A program made the position numbers and the translations under genes. A DNA stretch of 24,557 nucleotides from JBPCRW01 sp050996405 (GTDB taxonomy: Bacteria > Acidobacteriota > Blastocatellia > Pyrinomonadales > Pyrinomonadaceae). The stretch lies in NCBI GenBank assembly GCA_050996405.1, contig JBPCRW010000292.1:1-24557 (forward strand), written 5' to 3'. The notes below the pieces were generated by a model, which saw only the letters and a list, made by a program, of their open reading frames with translations, did not search any database and was not told where the DNA came from. Shown here one piece after another: positions 13,958 through 22,130 of this stretch (the first letter of the stretch is position 1; every line of letters starts with the position of its first letter).

Positions 13958-14878
13958 TTATTTGAATATGTCATCAAAAATACTTTCTAAATTTTCTTCA
14001 GAAACCTCCAGCATTTCGCCGTGAATAATTTTTAGAGAATCTAAAATAGAAGCGAATTTCTGAAAGCCGTTTTCGCTTCGGAGTTCAATCCAATCAACAT
14101 TCAAACTATTCAACTGTCGCTTATTCATATCGGAAAGTTTATCGGCGACAAACACGCGGCTGTCTCTGGCGATAACGGCATCGGCACTTTCGGGATTGCC
14201 TTTACCCATTAATTTGACTTCGCATTTATATTGATTGCTTCCCTCGATAAAATAAAAATCTATTTCACGTTCAAAGGTCGTTTCGTCAACTTCGACGGTT
14301 TTGCCTTTGAGTTTAACGGAATAATTTTCATTGGCGACTTGATATAATTTGCACAACGTCAGCATTAAAGGCTTTTCAACTTTTTTGCCTGCCGTTGACC
14401 ATAAACCGCCGCGCAAAGCCGCGCGTTTAACGGCAAGTGTATTTATTACCAATAAACTTTCGTTGATATTTAATTCGATGCTGACTTGTTTGAATTTAAT
14501 CGTAAGCATTAAATCAATTTCGCTTTGATTTTGAATCAAGTCGCTGATTGCATTATAAAGCGTATCGTAATGTTCATTCGAGGCATCAATCACAACTTGC
14601 TTGTTAGCGGAGTTATACATATTCGTGATTGTCTTTTTATTTAGTCCCGAATTGATAGCGATTTCATCTGAGGACAATGATTCATTTAGAAAAGTGTTTT
14701 TATACCAATCGCCGTCAATTTCAACACTGTCAAATTTTGCCTGTGCAACTTTTTTAAAAAATTCGATGGCAAATTGTAAAAATTCCGCATTGATAAGCGC
14801 GACGACTTCGATACGATAATCTTCGCCTTTGAGAAGGCGTTTAATAATATTCTTAGTTACTTGTTCGGTTAATGTCAT
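13958..14878 (-). CDS. Type II restriction endonuclease, CfrBI-like
   Basis: 306 aa. The catalytic pattern is EREIDFYFIEG followed by KCEVKLMG, a D...ExK core of the PD-(D/E)XK fold, near residues 205-225. The preceding segment (RAALRGGLWSTAGKKVEKPLM) resembles, from memory, CfrBI-family enzymes, which cut CCWWGG. The family call is moderately sure and the cut site is not established. Its ATG overlaps the end of the methyltransferase gene by 26 bp, the usual tight pairing of a methylase with its nuclease, methylase first. Codons are richer in A/T (AAT, TTA, AAA) than in neighbouring genes such as asnS. The stop is 3 bp from the asnS repeat. Confidence 0.8.
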   Translation of the reverse strand: MTLTEQVTKNIIKRLLKGEDYRIEVVALINAEFLQFAIEFFKKVAQAKFDSVEIDGDWYKNTFLNESLSSDEIAINSGLNKKTITNMYNSANKQVVIDASNEHYDTLYNAISDLIQNQSEIDLMLTIKFKQVSIELNINESLLVINTLAVKRAALRGGLWSTAGKKVEKPLMLTLCKLYQVANENYSVKLKGKTVEVDETTFEREIDFYFIEGSNQYKCEVKLMGKGNPESADAVIARDSRVFVADKLSDMNKRQLNSLNVDWIELRSENGFQKFASILDSLKIIHGEMLEVSEENLESIFDDIFK

Positions 14879-16211
14879 TGTTTTTGATTGAATCTATAAA
14901 CTGCTTTAAGGTTAAGAATTTTGTGTAATTTTTAGTGAATAAAGAAACATCTTTTTGCGCTTTACTTTGCATATACGCGAAATAATCTTTTTCCTTCTCG
15001 GTTAAAAAGAAATTTCGACCTAAACTTTTTGCCGTTCTGCCTACTGTTCCACTTCCGCCAAAAGGATCAAAAATTAAATCATCCTTATACGAGTAATATT
15101 GAATGACTCTTCGACATAATTCTACGGGGAAAATTGCCGAATGAACTTTGTCAAACTTTGGGTCAATTCTCCATACATTAGTTGTTTCATATTCGCCCGC
15201 AACTTTGCTTTCTTCGACAACTTTCTGCGGATAACTTCGCATATTCCAATCTAAAAGGCGAGTTGTTTCTTTACGATAAACCATTAAATACTCTGTTACT
15301 GAATTCGGTTTATATCCTAACGGTTTGCGGTGTTGATGAAATCCGCCGACGCGATTCTTAACACTATATTCCGGCTTTAGCCAGATAATATCATCAATAA
15401 AATCCCAGCCCATTTTGACTAAATAATGGTGTAAATCAAACGGAATCGGATAACGCTTGCTCGAATGAGCGCGACTGACACGCGGAACGATAACAGGTGA
15501 AGTATTAACAATTAAAAATCTACCTTCCTTTGTAACCCGATGAACCTCTTGAAAGACGCCTGCCAGGAATTTCAAATAATCGTCATAACTGGGATAAATT
15601 GCATAGTCCCTAGCGTTATAATATGGCGGCGAAGTAAAAGTTAGATGAACGCTCTCGTTAGGAACATTAAGCAAGGCTTCCCGAACATCGGCATTAACGA
15701 CGACGTTTTTAAGATAATCGTAAGTTTCCGGGTGCGGTTTTTCATTTTCCGTCTTCGTCTTTTCAGCAAAATACTCTTTATAGATAACTGTTCTAACCGT
15801 TTCGTTTTCGTGATTGAGCAACGGCTTTAACTTTCGCTCGACTAAAATATCATCGTCATAAACAAGCAGTCCGCGAATCGCCTGACAAACTACTTTCGGG
15901 TCTTCGTCTTGCAGAATTTCAAATAAATACGGTTTATTTTGCGGTTTGCGAAGTCTGCCGATTGCCGAAACTATTTCGCGGCGCGTTCCGGTGTCGGTTT
16001 CTTGCTTAAAGGCGTTCCAAAGCGGTTCGAGGCTATTGGATTGGTTAAGTTTGGCAATATTCTTTGCGGCTAAAAATCTTATTTTCGGATTGTTATGTTT
16101 CAAAAGATTAAACAAAAATCCACCTTGAAAACCATTCGGCAAATACCCCAAGTCTTCAAGCGTGGAAATCAAATTTTTATCACTCTGATTTTCAGTATTC
16201 ATTTCAGACAT
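14853..16211 (-). CDS. DNA methyltransferase, m4C-type, with N-terminal HEAT repeats
   Basis: 452 aa from ATG 16211 (ATG 16202 is an alternative). The C-terminal two thirds is a beta-class methylase: catalytic TSPPYYNARDY (193-203) comes before the SAM motif FDPFGGSGT (381-389). TSPPY is the form usual for N4-cytosine methylases such as M.CfrBI and M.MvaI. Residues about 30-150 are helical repeats of HEAT type (NPKIRFLAAKNIAKL, DTGTRREIVSAIGRL, DPKVVCQAIRGLLV), not part of the minimal enzyme and perhaps used for DNA or partner binding. It protects host DNA from the endonuclease encoded just downstream. No controller (C) protein gene is seen. Confidence 0.87.
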   Translation of the reverse strand: MSEMNTENQSDKNLISTLEDLGYLPNGFQGGFLFNLLKHNNPKIRFLAAKNIAKLNQSNSLEPLWNAFKQETDTGTRREIVSAIGRLRKPQNKPYLFEILQDEDPKVVCQAIRGLLVYDDDILVERKLKPLLNHENETVRTVIYKEYFAEKTKTENEKPHPETYDYLKNVVVNADVREALLNVPNESVHLTFTSPPYYNARDYAIYPSYDDYLKFLAGVFQEVHRVTKEGRFLIVNTSPVIVPRVSRAHSSKRYPIPFDLHHYLVKMGWDFIDDIIWLKPEYSVKNRVGGFHQHRKPLGYKPNSVTEYLMVYRKETTRLLDWNMRSYPQKVVEESKVAGEYETTNVWRIDPKFDKVHSAIFPVELCRRVIQYYSYKDDLIFDPFGGSGTVGRTAKSLGRNFFLTEKEKDYFAYMQSKAQKDVSLFTKNYTKFLTLKQFIDSIKNNDINRTSN

Positions 16212-16251
16212 ATTTAATGAAAGCACACAAATTTGATCTATACCAAACAAA

Positions 16252-16380
16252 GCATAAATTTACGGTTTCAAACGATAAAGCATTCGCGGAAAAGGAATCG
16301 TTTCGCGGACATGCTCGATGCCGCACATCCACGCCGTCGCGCGTTCGATGCCCATTCCGAAACCGGCGTGCGGGACTGCT
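16252..16380. repeat. Direct repeat, copy 2 (asnS 3' end), proximal edge of the R-M cassette
   Basis: 129 bp, the partner of 13826-13955. Here the repeat is the functional 3' end of the intact asnS. At its inner edge similarity stops at GCATAAA, about 40 bp before the methyltransferase ATG. At its outer edge it ends at GGGACTGCT, inside asnS. Confidence 0.95.
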
Positions 16381-17573
16381 CCGAAACGCCGCAAATCCAG
16401 ATACCATTCAAACGATTCTTTCGGCAGATTGTGCGCCGCAATTTGTTCTTCCAAAAATTTCAAATCAAACGCGCGTTCGCCGCCGCCGATAATTTCGCCG
16501 TAGCCTTCGGGCGCGAGCAAATCCGCGCCTAACGCCAATTCGGGTCGTTCCTTGTCGCGTTCAAAATAAAACGCTTTGATGACCGCCGGAAAATGATGAA
16601 CGAAAACGGGCGCGGCGAATTGACTGGAAATATAAGTTTCGTCGGGCGCGCCGAAATCGCCGCCCCACTCGAAATCGTGTTCGAGTTCGCCTTTTTGAAA
16701 ACCTTCCTGCAAAATTTTAACGGCTTCGTCGTAATGAACACGCGGAAATTTATTTTGCGGAATCGCTTCGAGTTTTGAAATATCTCTTTCCAAAACTTTT
16801 AATTCTTCCTGCCGGTCATTTAAAACTCTCTCGACAATAAAATTTATCAAGCCTTCGCCCAAATTCATCACATCGTCCAGTTGCGCGTAAGCCATTTCGG
16901 GTTCGACCATCCAAAATTCCGTTAAATGACGGCGCGTTTTTGATTTTTCGGCGCGAAACACTGGACCGAAAGCGTAACTTTTGCCGAACGCGGCGGCGGT
17001 TGCCTCGTTATAAAGCTGCCCGCTTTGCGTCAAATACGCTTTCGCGTCGTCGAAATAATCTACTTCAAAAAGCGTCGTCGTGCCTTCGCAGGCGGCGGGC
17101 GTAAAAATCGGCGTGTCGGCAAGAATAAAACCGTTCGAGTCCAAAAAATCGCGTGTCGCTTTGATAACCGTGTGACGAACTTTTAAAACGGCGTGCTGTT
17201 TTTTCGAGCGAATCCACAAATGGCGATTGTCCATCAAAAATTCCGTGCCGTGTTCCTTCGGCGTAATCGGATATTCCGAAGCGTTTTGAATGACTTCCAA
17301 ATTCGTGACATCTAATTCAACGCCGATGCTTGAGCGCGTATCTTCTTTGACTTTGCCCGTTACAATAATTGAAGATTCCTGTCCGAGCGATTTCGCTTTC
17401 TCGAAAAGTTCTTCCGAGTTCGGTTTAAAAACGACGCACTGCACAATTCCCGTCCCGTCGCGCAATTGCAAAAAAACCAATTTCCCGCTTGAACGCGCGT
17501 TATACAGCCAACCTTTTAATGTAACTTCCGCGCCGACGTGATTTTTTAATTCGTTGATATATGTCTGATTCAT
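16260..17573 (-). CDS. asnS: Asparaginyl-tRNA synthetase
   Basis: 437 aa, class II synthetase charging tRNA-Asn. An N-terminal OB-fold anticodon-binding domain (VTLKGWLYNARSSGKLVFLQLRDGTG, in two parts) is followed by the catalytic core: motif 2 FGPVFRAEKSKTRRHLTEFW and motif 3 GFGMGIERATAW near the end. The sequence RRHLTEFWMVEPE favours AsnRS over AspRS. ATG 17573 is chosen since the OB-fold begins soon after; the upstream frame overlaps the previous gene. The last 39 codons lie in a 129-bp segment repeated at 13826-13955, so the present C-terminus was probably supplied by the inserted cassette. It lies 14 bp after the nucleotidyltransferase gene. Confidence 0.95.
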   Translation of the reverse strand: MNQTYINELKNHVGAEVTLKGWLYNARSSGKLVFLQLRDGTGIVQCVVFKPNSEELFEKAKSLGQESSIIVTGKVKEDTRSSIGVELDVTNLEVIQNASEYPITPKEHGTEFLMDNRHLWIRSKKQHAVLKVRHTVIKATRDFLDSNGFILADTPIFTPAACEGTTTLFEVDYFDDAKAYLTQSGQLYNEATAAAFGKSYAFGPVFRAEKSKTRRHLTEFWMVEPEMAYAQLDDVMNLGEGLINFIVERVLNDRQEELKVLERDISKLEAIPQNKFPRVHYDEAVKILQEGFQKGELEHDFEWGGDFGAPDETYISSQFAAPVFVHHFPAVIKAFYFERDKERPELALGADLLAPEGYGEIIGGGERAFDLKFLEEQIAAHNLPKESFEWYLDLRRFGAVPHAGFGMGIERATAWMCGIEHVRETIPFPRMLYRLKP

Positions 17574-17587
17574 AATTGAAAATATTT

Positions 17588-18142
17588 TTATAATGACTCT
17601 CGTAGATTTTTTAGTTTCGTTAAAATTTCGGGTGCTTCCTTGAGTTCGACCAGCGGCGCGAGTTGCTCGTTGATGTAATTCCAATCGAGTTTAGTTTGAA
17701 CCGAAAGAATGTTTTCAATATCTGCCCAATCTTGCGAACGGGCGGCGAAGGCTTTGAAAACAATCAAATCTTCCGCCGAACAAGTCGTTAAGGAAATGTC
17801 TTTCAGAAATTGAAATTTTGTCGCGCGATTAACCGCGCTTTCCTCGAAAAACAACGCGCCGAGAGAAATATCAATGCCGACGTTTTTAATTTGAAGTAGT
17901 AAAATTCGGCTTCGCAGCGCAAACTGTTTCGGGTTTTTGATTCGTGATTGAAATTTACGCAAAATTCTATCAATGTAAATTTCTTCCGAGCCGAAGCCAG
18001 TCAGCAAAGTCAAATCCGCGTCGTTCGTAAGGCGCGGTTTCGCCCATCTTTGCAGAGCGATTCCGCCGATGAAACAAAACTTCCAATCGTTCGCGCCGAA
18101 AAAATCTTGAATTTGCCGAGCCGCTTCAAAAACCTGTTTCAT
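17588..18142 (-). CDS. Nucleotidyltransferase of the AbiEii/MNT type (candidate toxin)
   Basis: 184 aa. It shows the polymerase-beta-like nucleotidyltransferase pattern: GGIAL (26-30), then NDADLTLL with D41 and D43, and a third acidic residue D91 in VGIDISLG. A helical C-terminal half follows. AbiEii-like toxins transfer nucleotides, for example to tRNA; other members are house-keeping or of unknown role. Its ATG overlaps the stop of the preceding small gene as ATGA, an arrangement typical of toxin-antitoxin pairs with the antitoxin first. It lies directly upstream of asnS. Toxicity is inference only. Confidence 0.75.
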   Translation of the reverse strand: MKQVFEAARQIQDFFGANDWKFCFIGGIALQRWAKPRLTNDADLTLLTGFGSEEIYIDRILRKFQSRIKNPKQFALRSRILLLQIKNVGIDISLGALFFEESAVNRATKFQFLKDISLTTCSAEDLIVFKAFAARSQDWADIENILSVQTKLDWNYINEQLAPLVELKEAPEILTKLKNLRESL

Positions 18143-18363
18143 TTTTTCAATTTTGCAAAAAGTTTCTGCATCTCGATTAAACCCGAAGTCGGTTTCGGCG
18201 GATAAAATTCCAGAGCCGATTCAGAGGCATCGCTCAAAGATAAAATTGTTTCCGCCAAATCTGAACGACGAAATTCCTCAAGTTTAAGTTTTTCCAGAAA
18301 CTTGCCCGTCTCTTTCCAGCGATTGACGTATTCGCGCATTTTTTCGCGTTCGTCTCCATTCAT
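18139..18363 (-). CDS. Small partner protein of the nucleotidyltransferase (candidate antitoxin)
   Basis: 74 aa from ATG 18363; an in-frame ATG at 18381 would add six residues, and neither has a clear ribosome-binding site. The protein is charged and helical (DEREKMREYVNRWKETGKFLEKLKLEEFRR) with a short C-terminal helix. No DNA-binding fold is recognised. The stop overlaps the start of the nucleotidyltransferase by four bases (ATGA), so the two are almost certainly coupled. The gene is the first of a run of same-strand genes that continues to 10398 and is separated by about 70-90 bp from the divergent ABC exporter gene. Confidence 0.7.
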   Translation of the reverse strand: MNGDEREKMREYVNRWKETGKFLEKLKLEEFRRSDLAETILSLSDASESALEFYPPKPTSGLIEMQKLFAKLKK

Positions 18364-18453
18364 CAAACAAAATTTTATCATAGGTTTCGATGAAAATTGA
18401 TTTGCCTTTTTGAGATTTGACTTTTTTCAAACCGACGCGCAAATTTTAAATAA

Positions 18454-20280
18454 ATGACAGAAGAAAAAAAGAAGAAAAAAGTTAATTATCGAAGCGCGTG
18501 GGCTGAAGCAAAAGAAATTATCTGGCGGGCGCGGTATCGTCTGGGAATCGGCAGCGCGTTGATGCTCATCTCGCGGCTGGCGGGAATGGTTTTGCCAGCT
18601 TCGACCAAATATGTCGGCGACGAAGTTTTCACCAAACATCGCTACGAACTTTTGAAATGGATTGCGCTGGCGATTGGCGTTTCGACTTTGATTCAAGGCG
18701 TGACATCGTTCGCGCTGTCGCAAATTTTGGGCGTGGCGGCGCAGAAAGCGATTACGAATATGCGGATGCGCGTTCAACAGAGAATTGAACGACTGCCGAT
18801 TTCCTACTTCGATTCGACGCAAAGCGGGCAGCTTATTTCGCGGATTATGAACGACGCGGAAGGAATCAGAAATCTTGTCGGAACGGGTTTAGGGCAAATT
18901 CTCGGCAGCATCGTGACGGCGACAATTTCGCTTGTCGTTTTGTTTTACATCAACTGGCGTTTGACTTCGGCGACGATTGTCGTGCTTGCATTATTCGGCG
19001 GAGTTTTGTATTACGCCTTCAAAAAACTGCGCCCCATCTTCCGCGAACGCAATGTTATCAACGCCGAAGTGACGGGGCGTTTGGGCGAAAGTTTGGGCGG
19101 AATCCGCGTCGTCAAAGCCTACACTGCCGAAAAACGCGAAGAACTTTCATTCGCTCGCGGCGCGCACAAACTGCTTCGCAACGTCGCTAAAACCGTCACC
19201 GGAGTTTCGGCGGTTTCGTCGTTTTCGTCAATCGTTATCGGCGCGATTGCCGTCGTGATGATTGTCATCGGCGGCAATGCAGTGATAGACAAAACAATGA
19301 CGCTCGGCGATTTTTTGATGTATATTTCGTTCACATTTCTGCTGGCGATGCCGATTATCGAACTGACTTCCATCGGCACGCAGATTAGCGAAGCGTTTGC
19401 CGGTTTGGACAGAATCCGCGAAGTCATGGAAATGACGACCGAAGACGAAGAAGACATCAATAAACAACCGCTGAAAACCGTCGCCGGAACGATTGATTTT
19501 GAAAATGTTTTCTTTGAATACGAAAAAGGCGTTCCGGTTTTAAAAGATATTTCGTTTCATTCGGAAGCCGGAAAAACGACGGCTCTGGTCGGTTCGTCAG
19601 GTTCTGGAAAATCTACGATTTTAAGTCTGGTTTTGAATTTTATCCAGCCGACAAAAGGCAGAATTTCGATTGACGGAAAAAATTTGCAGTCGGTCAAACT
19701 GCGCGATTACCGCTCGCATCTCGGCGTGGTTTTGCAGGATAATTTTCTGTTTGACGGCACGATTTTAGACAATATTCGTTTCTCTCATCCGCAGGCTAAT
19801 CTGGAAGAAATCAAAGCCGTCTGCCGCATCGCCAATGCCGACGAATTTATTGAAAAATTTCCCGACGGCTATAATACAATTGTCGGCGAGCGCGGCGTAA
19901 AACTTTCCGGCGGGCAACGCCAACGCATCGGCATTGCCCGCGCGCTGCTAGCGAATCCGCGCATTTTGATTTTAGACGAAGCGACCAGTTCGCTCGATTC
20001 GGAAAGTGAAGCATTGATTCAGGAAGGGTTAAACCGTCTGCGGCAGGGACGCACGACGTTTGTCATCGCGCACCGGCTTTCGACGATTCGTTCGGCTGAC
20101 CAAATTTTAGTCGTCGAAGCGGGCGAAATTTTAGAGCGCGGAACGCACGAAGAATTGATTGCGATGCGCGGCAGATACAAACAGCTTTACGATAAACAAT
20201 ATCGCTTTGAACAAAATCTTTTCGTCAATCCAGGCGAAGAAATAAAAAATCAGCGGAAGATTTCAGCGAGCAAATTATGA
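18454..20280 (+). CDS. ABC exporter, MsbA-like (fused membrane and ATPase domains)
   Basis: 608 aa half-transporter working as a homodimer in the inner membrane. An N-terminal six-helix type I exporter domain (about 30-330) is followed by the nucleotide-binding domain: Walker A GSSGSGKST (380-388), signature LSGGQ (484-488), Walker B ending LILDEAT with catalytic E509, and switch His in IAHRLST. The family moves lipids, lipid A-like molecules, peptides or drugs outwards. The substrate is not shown by the neighbours. A Lys-rich start (EEKKKKK) precedes the first helix. The gene is divergent from the small antitoxin-like gene and converges on the VWFA-related gene. Confidence 0.93.
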   Translation: MTEEKKKKKVNYRSAWAEAKEIIWRARYRLGIGSALMLISRLAGMVLPASTKYVGDEVFTKHRYELLKWIALAIGVSTLIQGVTSFALSQILGVAAQKAITNMRMRVQQRIERLPISYFDSTQSGQLISRIMNDAEGIRNLVGTGLGQILGSIVTATISLVVLFYINWRLTSATIVVLALFGGVLYYAFKKLRPIFRERNVINAEVTGRLGESLGGIRVVKAYTAEKREELSFARGAHKLLRNVAKTVTGVSAVSSFSSIVIGAIAVVMIVIGGNAVIDKTMTLGDFLMYISFTFLLAMPIIELTSIGTQISEAFAGLDRIREVMEMTTEDEEDINKQPLKTVAGTIDFENVFFEYEKGVPVLKDISFHSEAGKTTALVGSSGSGKSTILSLVLNFIQPTKGRISIDGKNLQSVKLRDYRSHLGVVLQDNFLFDGTILDNIRFSHPQANLEEIKAVCRIANADEFIEKFPDGYNTIVGERGVKLSGGQRQRIGIARALLANPRILILDEATSSLDSESEALIQEGLNRLRQGRTTFVIAHRLSTIRSADQILVVEAGEILERGTHEELIAMRGRYKQLYDKQYRFEQNLFVNPGEEIKNQRKISASKL

Positions 20281-20344
20281 TCGTAAATTGCGGAATCGGA
20301 CGTAAGCACTCCGACAGAAATAGGTTAGCTATTTGTTAAAATAT

Positions 20345-21607
20345 TTATTGAGGAAAATAAACTTTTCGTCCTGTAACGACATATTCAGGATGCTCGCGCA
20401 CCTCAATTTTTACTTCTCTGAGTTTTCCGTCCTGCTCCTGATTCGTCGGGTAATATCCGATGGCATACCGATTGCTGATGAGATTAAAAATTGCTGAATA
20501 GACAGTTTCCGCATCTTCCGGTTTTTCAATAAAGCCGGTTTTGCCGCCTGATAACTCAGCAACCTTAAACATTGCCGTTTGCGCCGCCAGCTCCCTTTCA
20601 GCTTGTGCCGCCTGAAACTCTCTTACCAGTCTTGCCCTCTCGAAGTAATCAGTCACCCCGATAGCTCTATTAAAATTCTCAAGCGATATTTTGGCACGTG
20701 CCAATCGCTCTTCTTTTGAGAATCCAAGAAATCTAATTCCCGGAATGATTGAATAAATTGTCGCTCTTGATCTTTCGACGGCTTCTTTTATATCGCTGAA
20801 TCCAAAATCCCTTTCACTCTCGTATCTAATTCTGCTTTTTTCTTTGGTTGCTTTAGAAATCTGGTAAGGAGTATCATTGTCCGGCTTAAGCGTCGATATT
20901 TCACTTCCGTCTCCCTGAAAAATAATAATCCGTTGACGGTCTTCCGCAGTGAACATTTCATTTAAGACCGCAAGCAAAGCACTAAATTGGTTATTTTTCC
21001 CACCGCTACGTGAAATTTTGTCGCTCCAAACTTTTAAACCTCTTTTCTCAAAGGAATCTAATGTTTTTTTAAGCAGCGTTTTGTCAGTTGTAAAATCTAC
21101 CAGAAGTTTTACATCATCGGTGATAATCGCCATTTTGTCTTGCGGGCTGAGTTTATCAACTAGAAGTTTAGCGGCTTCAATACTGTGGTAAGGAAACTGG
21201 TATCCGCCATAATCGATTACTAGGACAATAGAGCGCGGAATAGAAGCATTTTCGCCCGAAGAAAACATTTCAATCGTTTGCGGCACACCGTTTTCCATTA
21301 CGATAAAATCATCTTTTTTGAGTCCTGTAATTATATTTCCGTTTTGGTCAGTAACTAAAACATCGCTCACGACCAAATCTGTTTTTATCTGAATAGTTTC
21401 ATCGTCATTAGGCTCGTTGCTCTTTCGGTTAGCTTGAAAATAACGTTGCCCATTATTTTTATATTTTTTGAGACTTGAACCGAATGTTTTTGTTCTAGGT
21501 TTTTCCGGTGAAACTGATTGCACAGGCGAAGGAGAAGCGGACGGCGTTTGTCCAAGAGACAAGGAAGCGAAAATTAATAACAAAACAATTATCAAGTGCG
21601 ATTTCAT
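20345..21607 (-). CDS. Secreted VWFA-related protein (TIGR03436-like)
   Basis: 420 aa. A signal peptide (MKSHLIIVLLLIFASLSLGQ) is followed by a Pro/Ser linker, then the segment IKTDLVVSDVLVTDQNGNIITGLKKDDF and ENGVPQTIEMF typical of the Acidobacteria-rich VWFA-related family, and a von Willebrand A fold (about 125-320). The metal-binding DxSxS motif is absent: the site reads DYGGY (132-136), so metal-dependent ligand binding is doubtful. The C-terminus contains YAIGYYP, a family hallmark. The function of the family is unknown; members are thought to be extracytoplasmic. It stands apart from the Cys-rich gene upstream by a hairpin. Confidence 0.88.
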   Translation of the reverse strand: MKSHLIIVLLLIFASLSLGQTPSASPSPVQSVSPEKPRTKTFGSSLKKYKNNGQRYFQANRKSNEPNDDETIQIKTDLVVSDVLVTDQNGNIITGLKKDDFIVMENGVPQTIEMFSSGENASIPRSIVLVIDYGGYQFPYHSIEAAKLLVDKLSPQDKMAIITDDVKLLVDFTTDKTLLKKTLDSFEKRGLKVWSDKISRSGGKNNQFSALLAVLNEMFTAEDRQRIIIFQGDGSEISTLKPDNDTPYQISKATKEKSRIRYESERDFGFSDIKEAVERSRATIYSIIPGIRFLGFSKEERLARAKISLENFNRAIGVTDYFERARLVREFQAAQAERELAAQTAMFKVAELSGGKTGFIEKPEDAETVYSAIFNLISNRYAIGYYPTNQEQDGKLREVKIEVREHPEYVVTGRKVYFPQ

Positions 21608-21702
21608 AATTTACATTCCACCCAAAAATAAAAATTATTACACAAAGCCCACCAAAGGCTTCCAATTTCAGAAACTTTCAAGCGTATTTAGTTGTCGGAG
21701 AT

Positions 21703-21737
21703 AAATAAAGAGCAATCATTATAATTGCCCTTTATTT
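21703..21737 (-). terminator. Hairpin terminator after the Cys-rich gene
   Basis: AAATAAAG-A-GCAAT (21703-21716) pairs with ATTGC-C-CTTTATTT (21724-21737) with one mismatch and a 7-nt loop, located 25 bp after the Cys-rich gene and before the VWFA gene start. The T-rich downstream arm on the minus strand makes termination plausible, though there is no separate T run. Confidence 0.5.
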
Positions 21738-21761
21738 AATGAGCCAGTCAAGAAACTTCTA

Positions 21762-22115
21762 TCAGAAGTAATGACATTGATTATCTGCCCCACAGAACTG
21801 ACCTCCAAAACAGTCGGCTGATGAGTTACAATCACCACCGGGAGGACCTCCATTGCAATAGACGCAGTGTCTGTAGCAGTCGCTGGCATCGCGCATACAG
21901 CTATCGTAACAAGAACCGAATGATACTCCGCATCTGGCGGTGCATTCAGTATCTGAATTTCCCGGATCGCCCGATCCTATGCAGGTCTCACAACACGGTG
22001 CTGCCGCTACCGGCTGGGCATATCTGTCGCTCGATGCAACATAAACCAAGCCGATAATCATAAACGCTAAAATCAAACATTTTCTCATCAATTTATAAGT
22101 TATTACCTTTTTCAT
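21762..22115 (-). CDS. Secreted small protein with 14 cysteines
   Basis: 117 aa. Signal-type N-terminus: basic start, hydrophobic core (LILAFMIIGLVYVASS), cleavage probably near AAA at about residue 40. The mature part of about 77 residues holds 14 Cys, beginning CCETC and including CYDSCMRDASDC. The tail fits CxxxxDCxxGxxCxxxxxC, like small disulfide-knotted modules in secreted proteins of myxobacteria and animals. It has a strong ribosome-binding site (AAGGAGG, about 6 nt before the ATG) and starts 15 bp after the thioredoxin-like gene. I infer that the neighbour helps form or shuffle its disulfides. Function is unknown. Confidence 0.72.
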   Translation of the reverse strand: MKKVITYKLMRKCLILAFMIIGLVYVASSDRYAQPVAAAPCCETCIGSGDPGNSDTECTARCGVSFGSCYDSCMRDASDCYRHCVYCNGGPPGGDCNSSADCFGGQFCGADNQCHYF

Positions 22116-22130
22116 TTCGTTATCCTCCTT

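Noticed and set aside
16204..16407. 67-aa minus-strand frame at the asnS/methyltransferase junction
   Set aside because: It is out-of-frame reading of the asnS 3' repeat; the same false peptide (NSFSANALSFETV) appears at the other copy.
20285..20320. Terminator hairpin between the ABC exporter and the VWFA gene (TCGGA/TCCGA)
   Set aside because: Only a 5-bp stem with a 9-nt loop and no T run.
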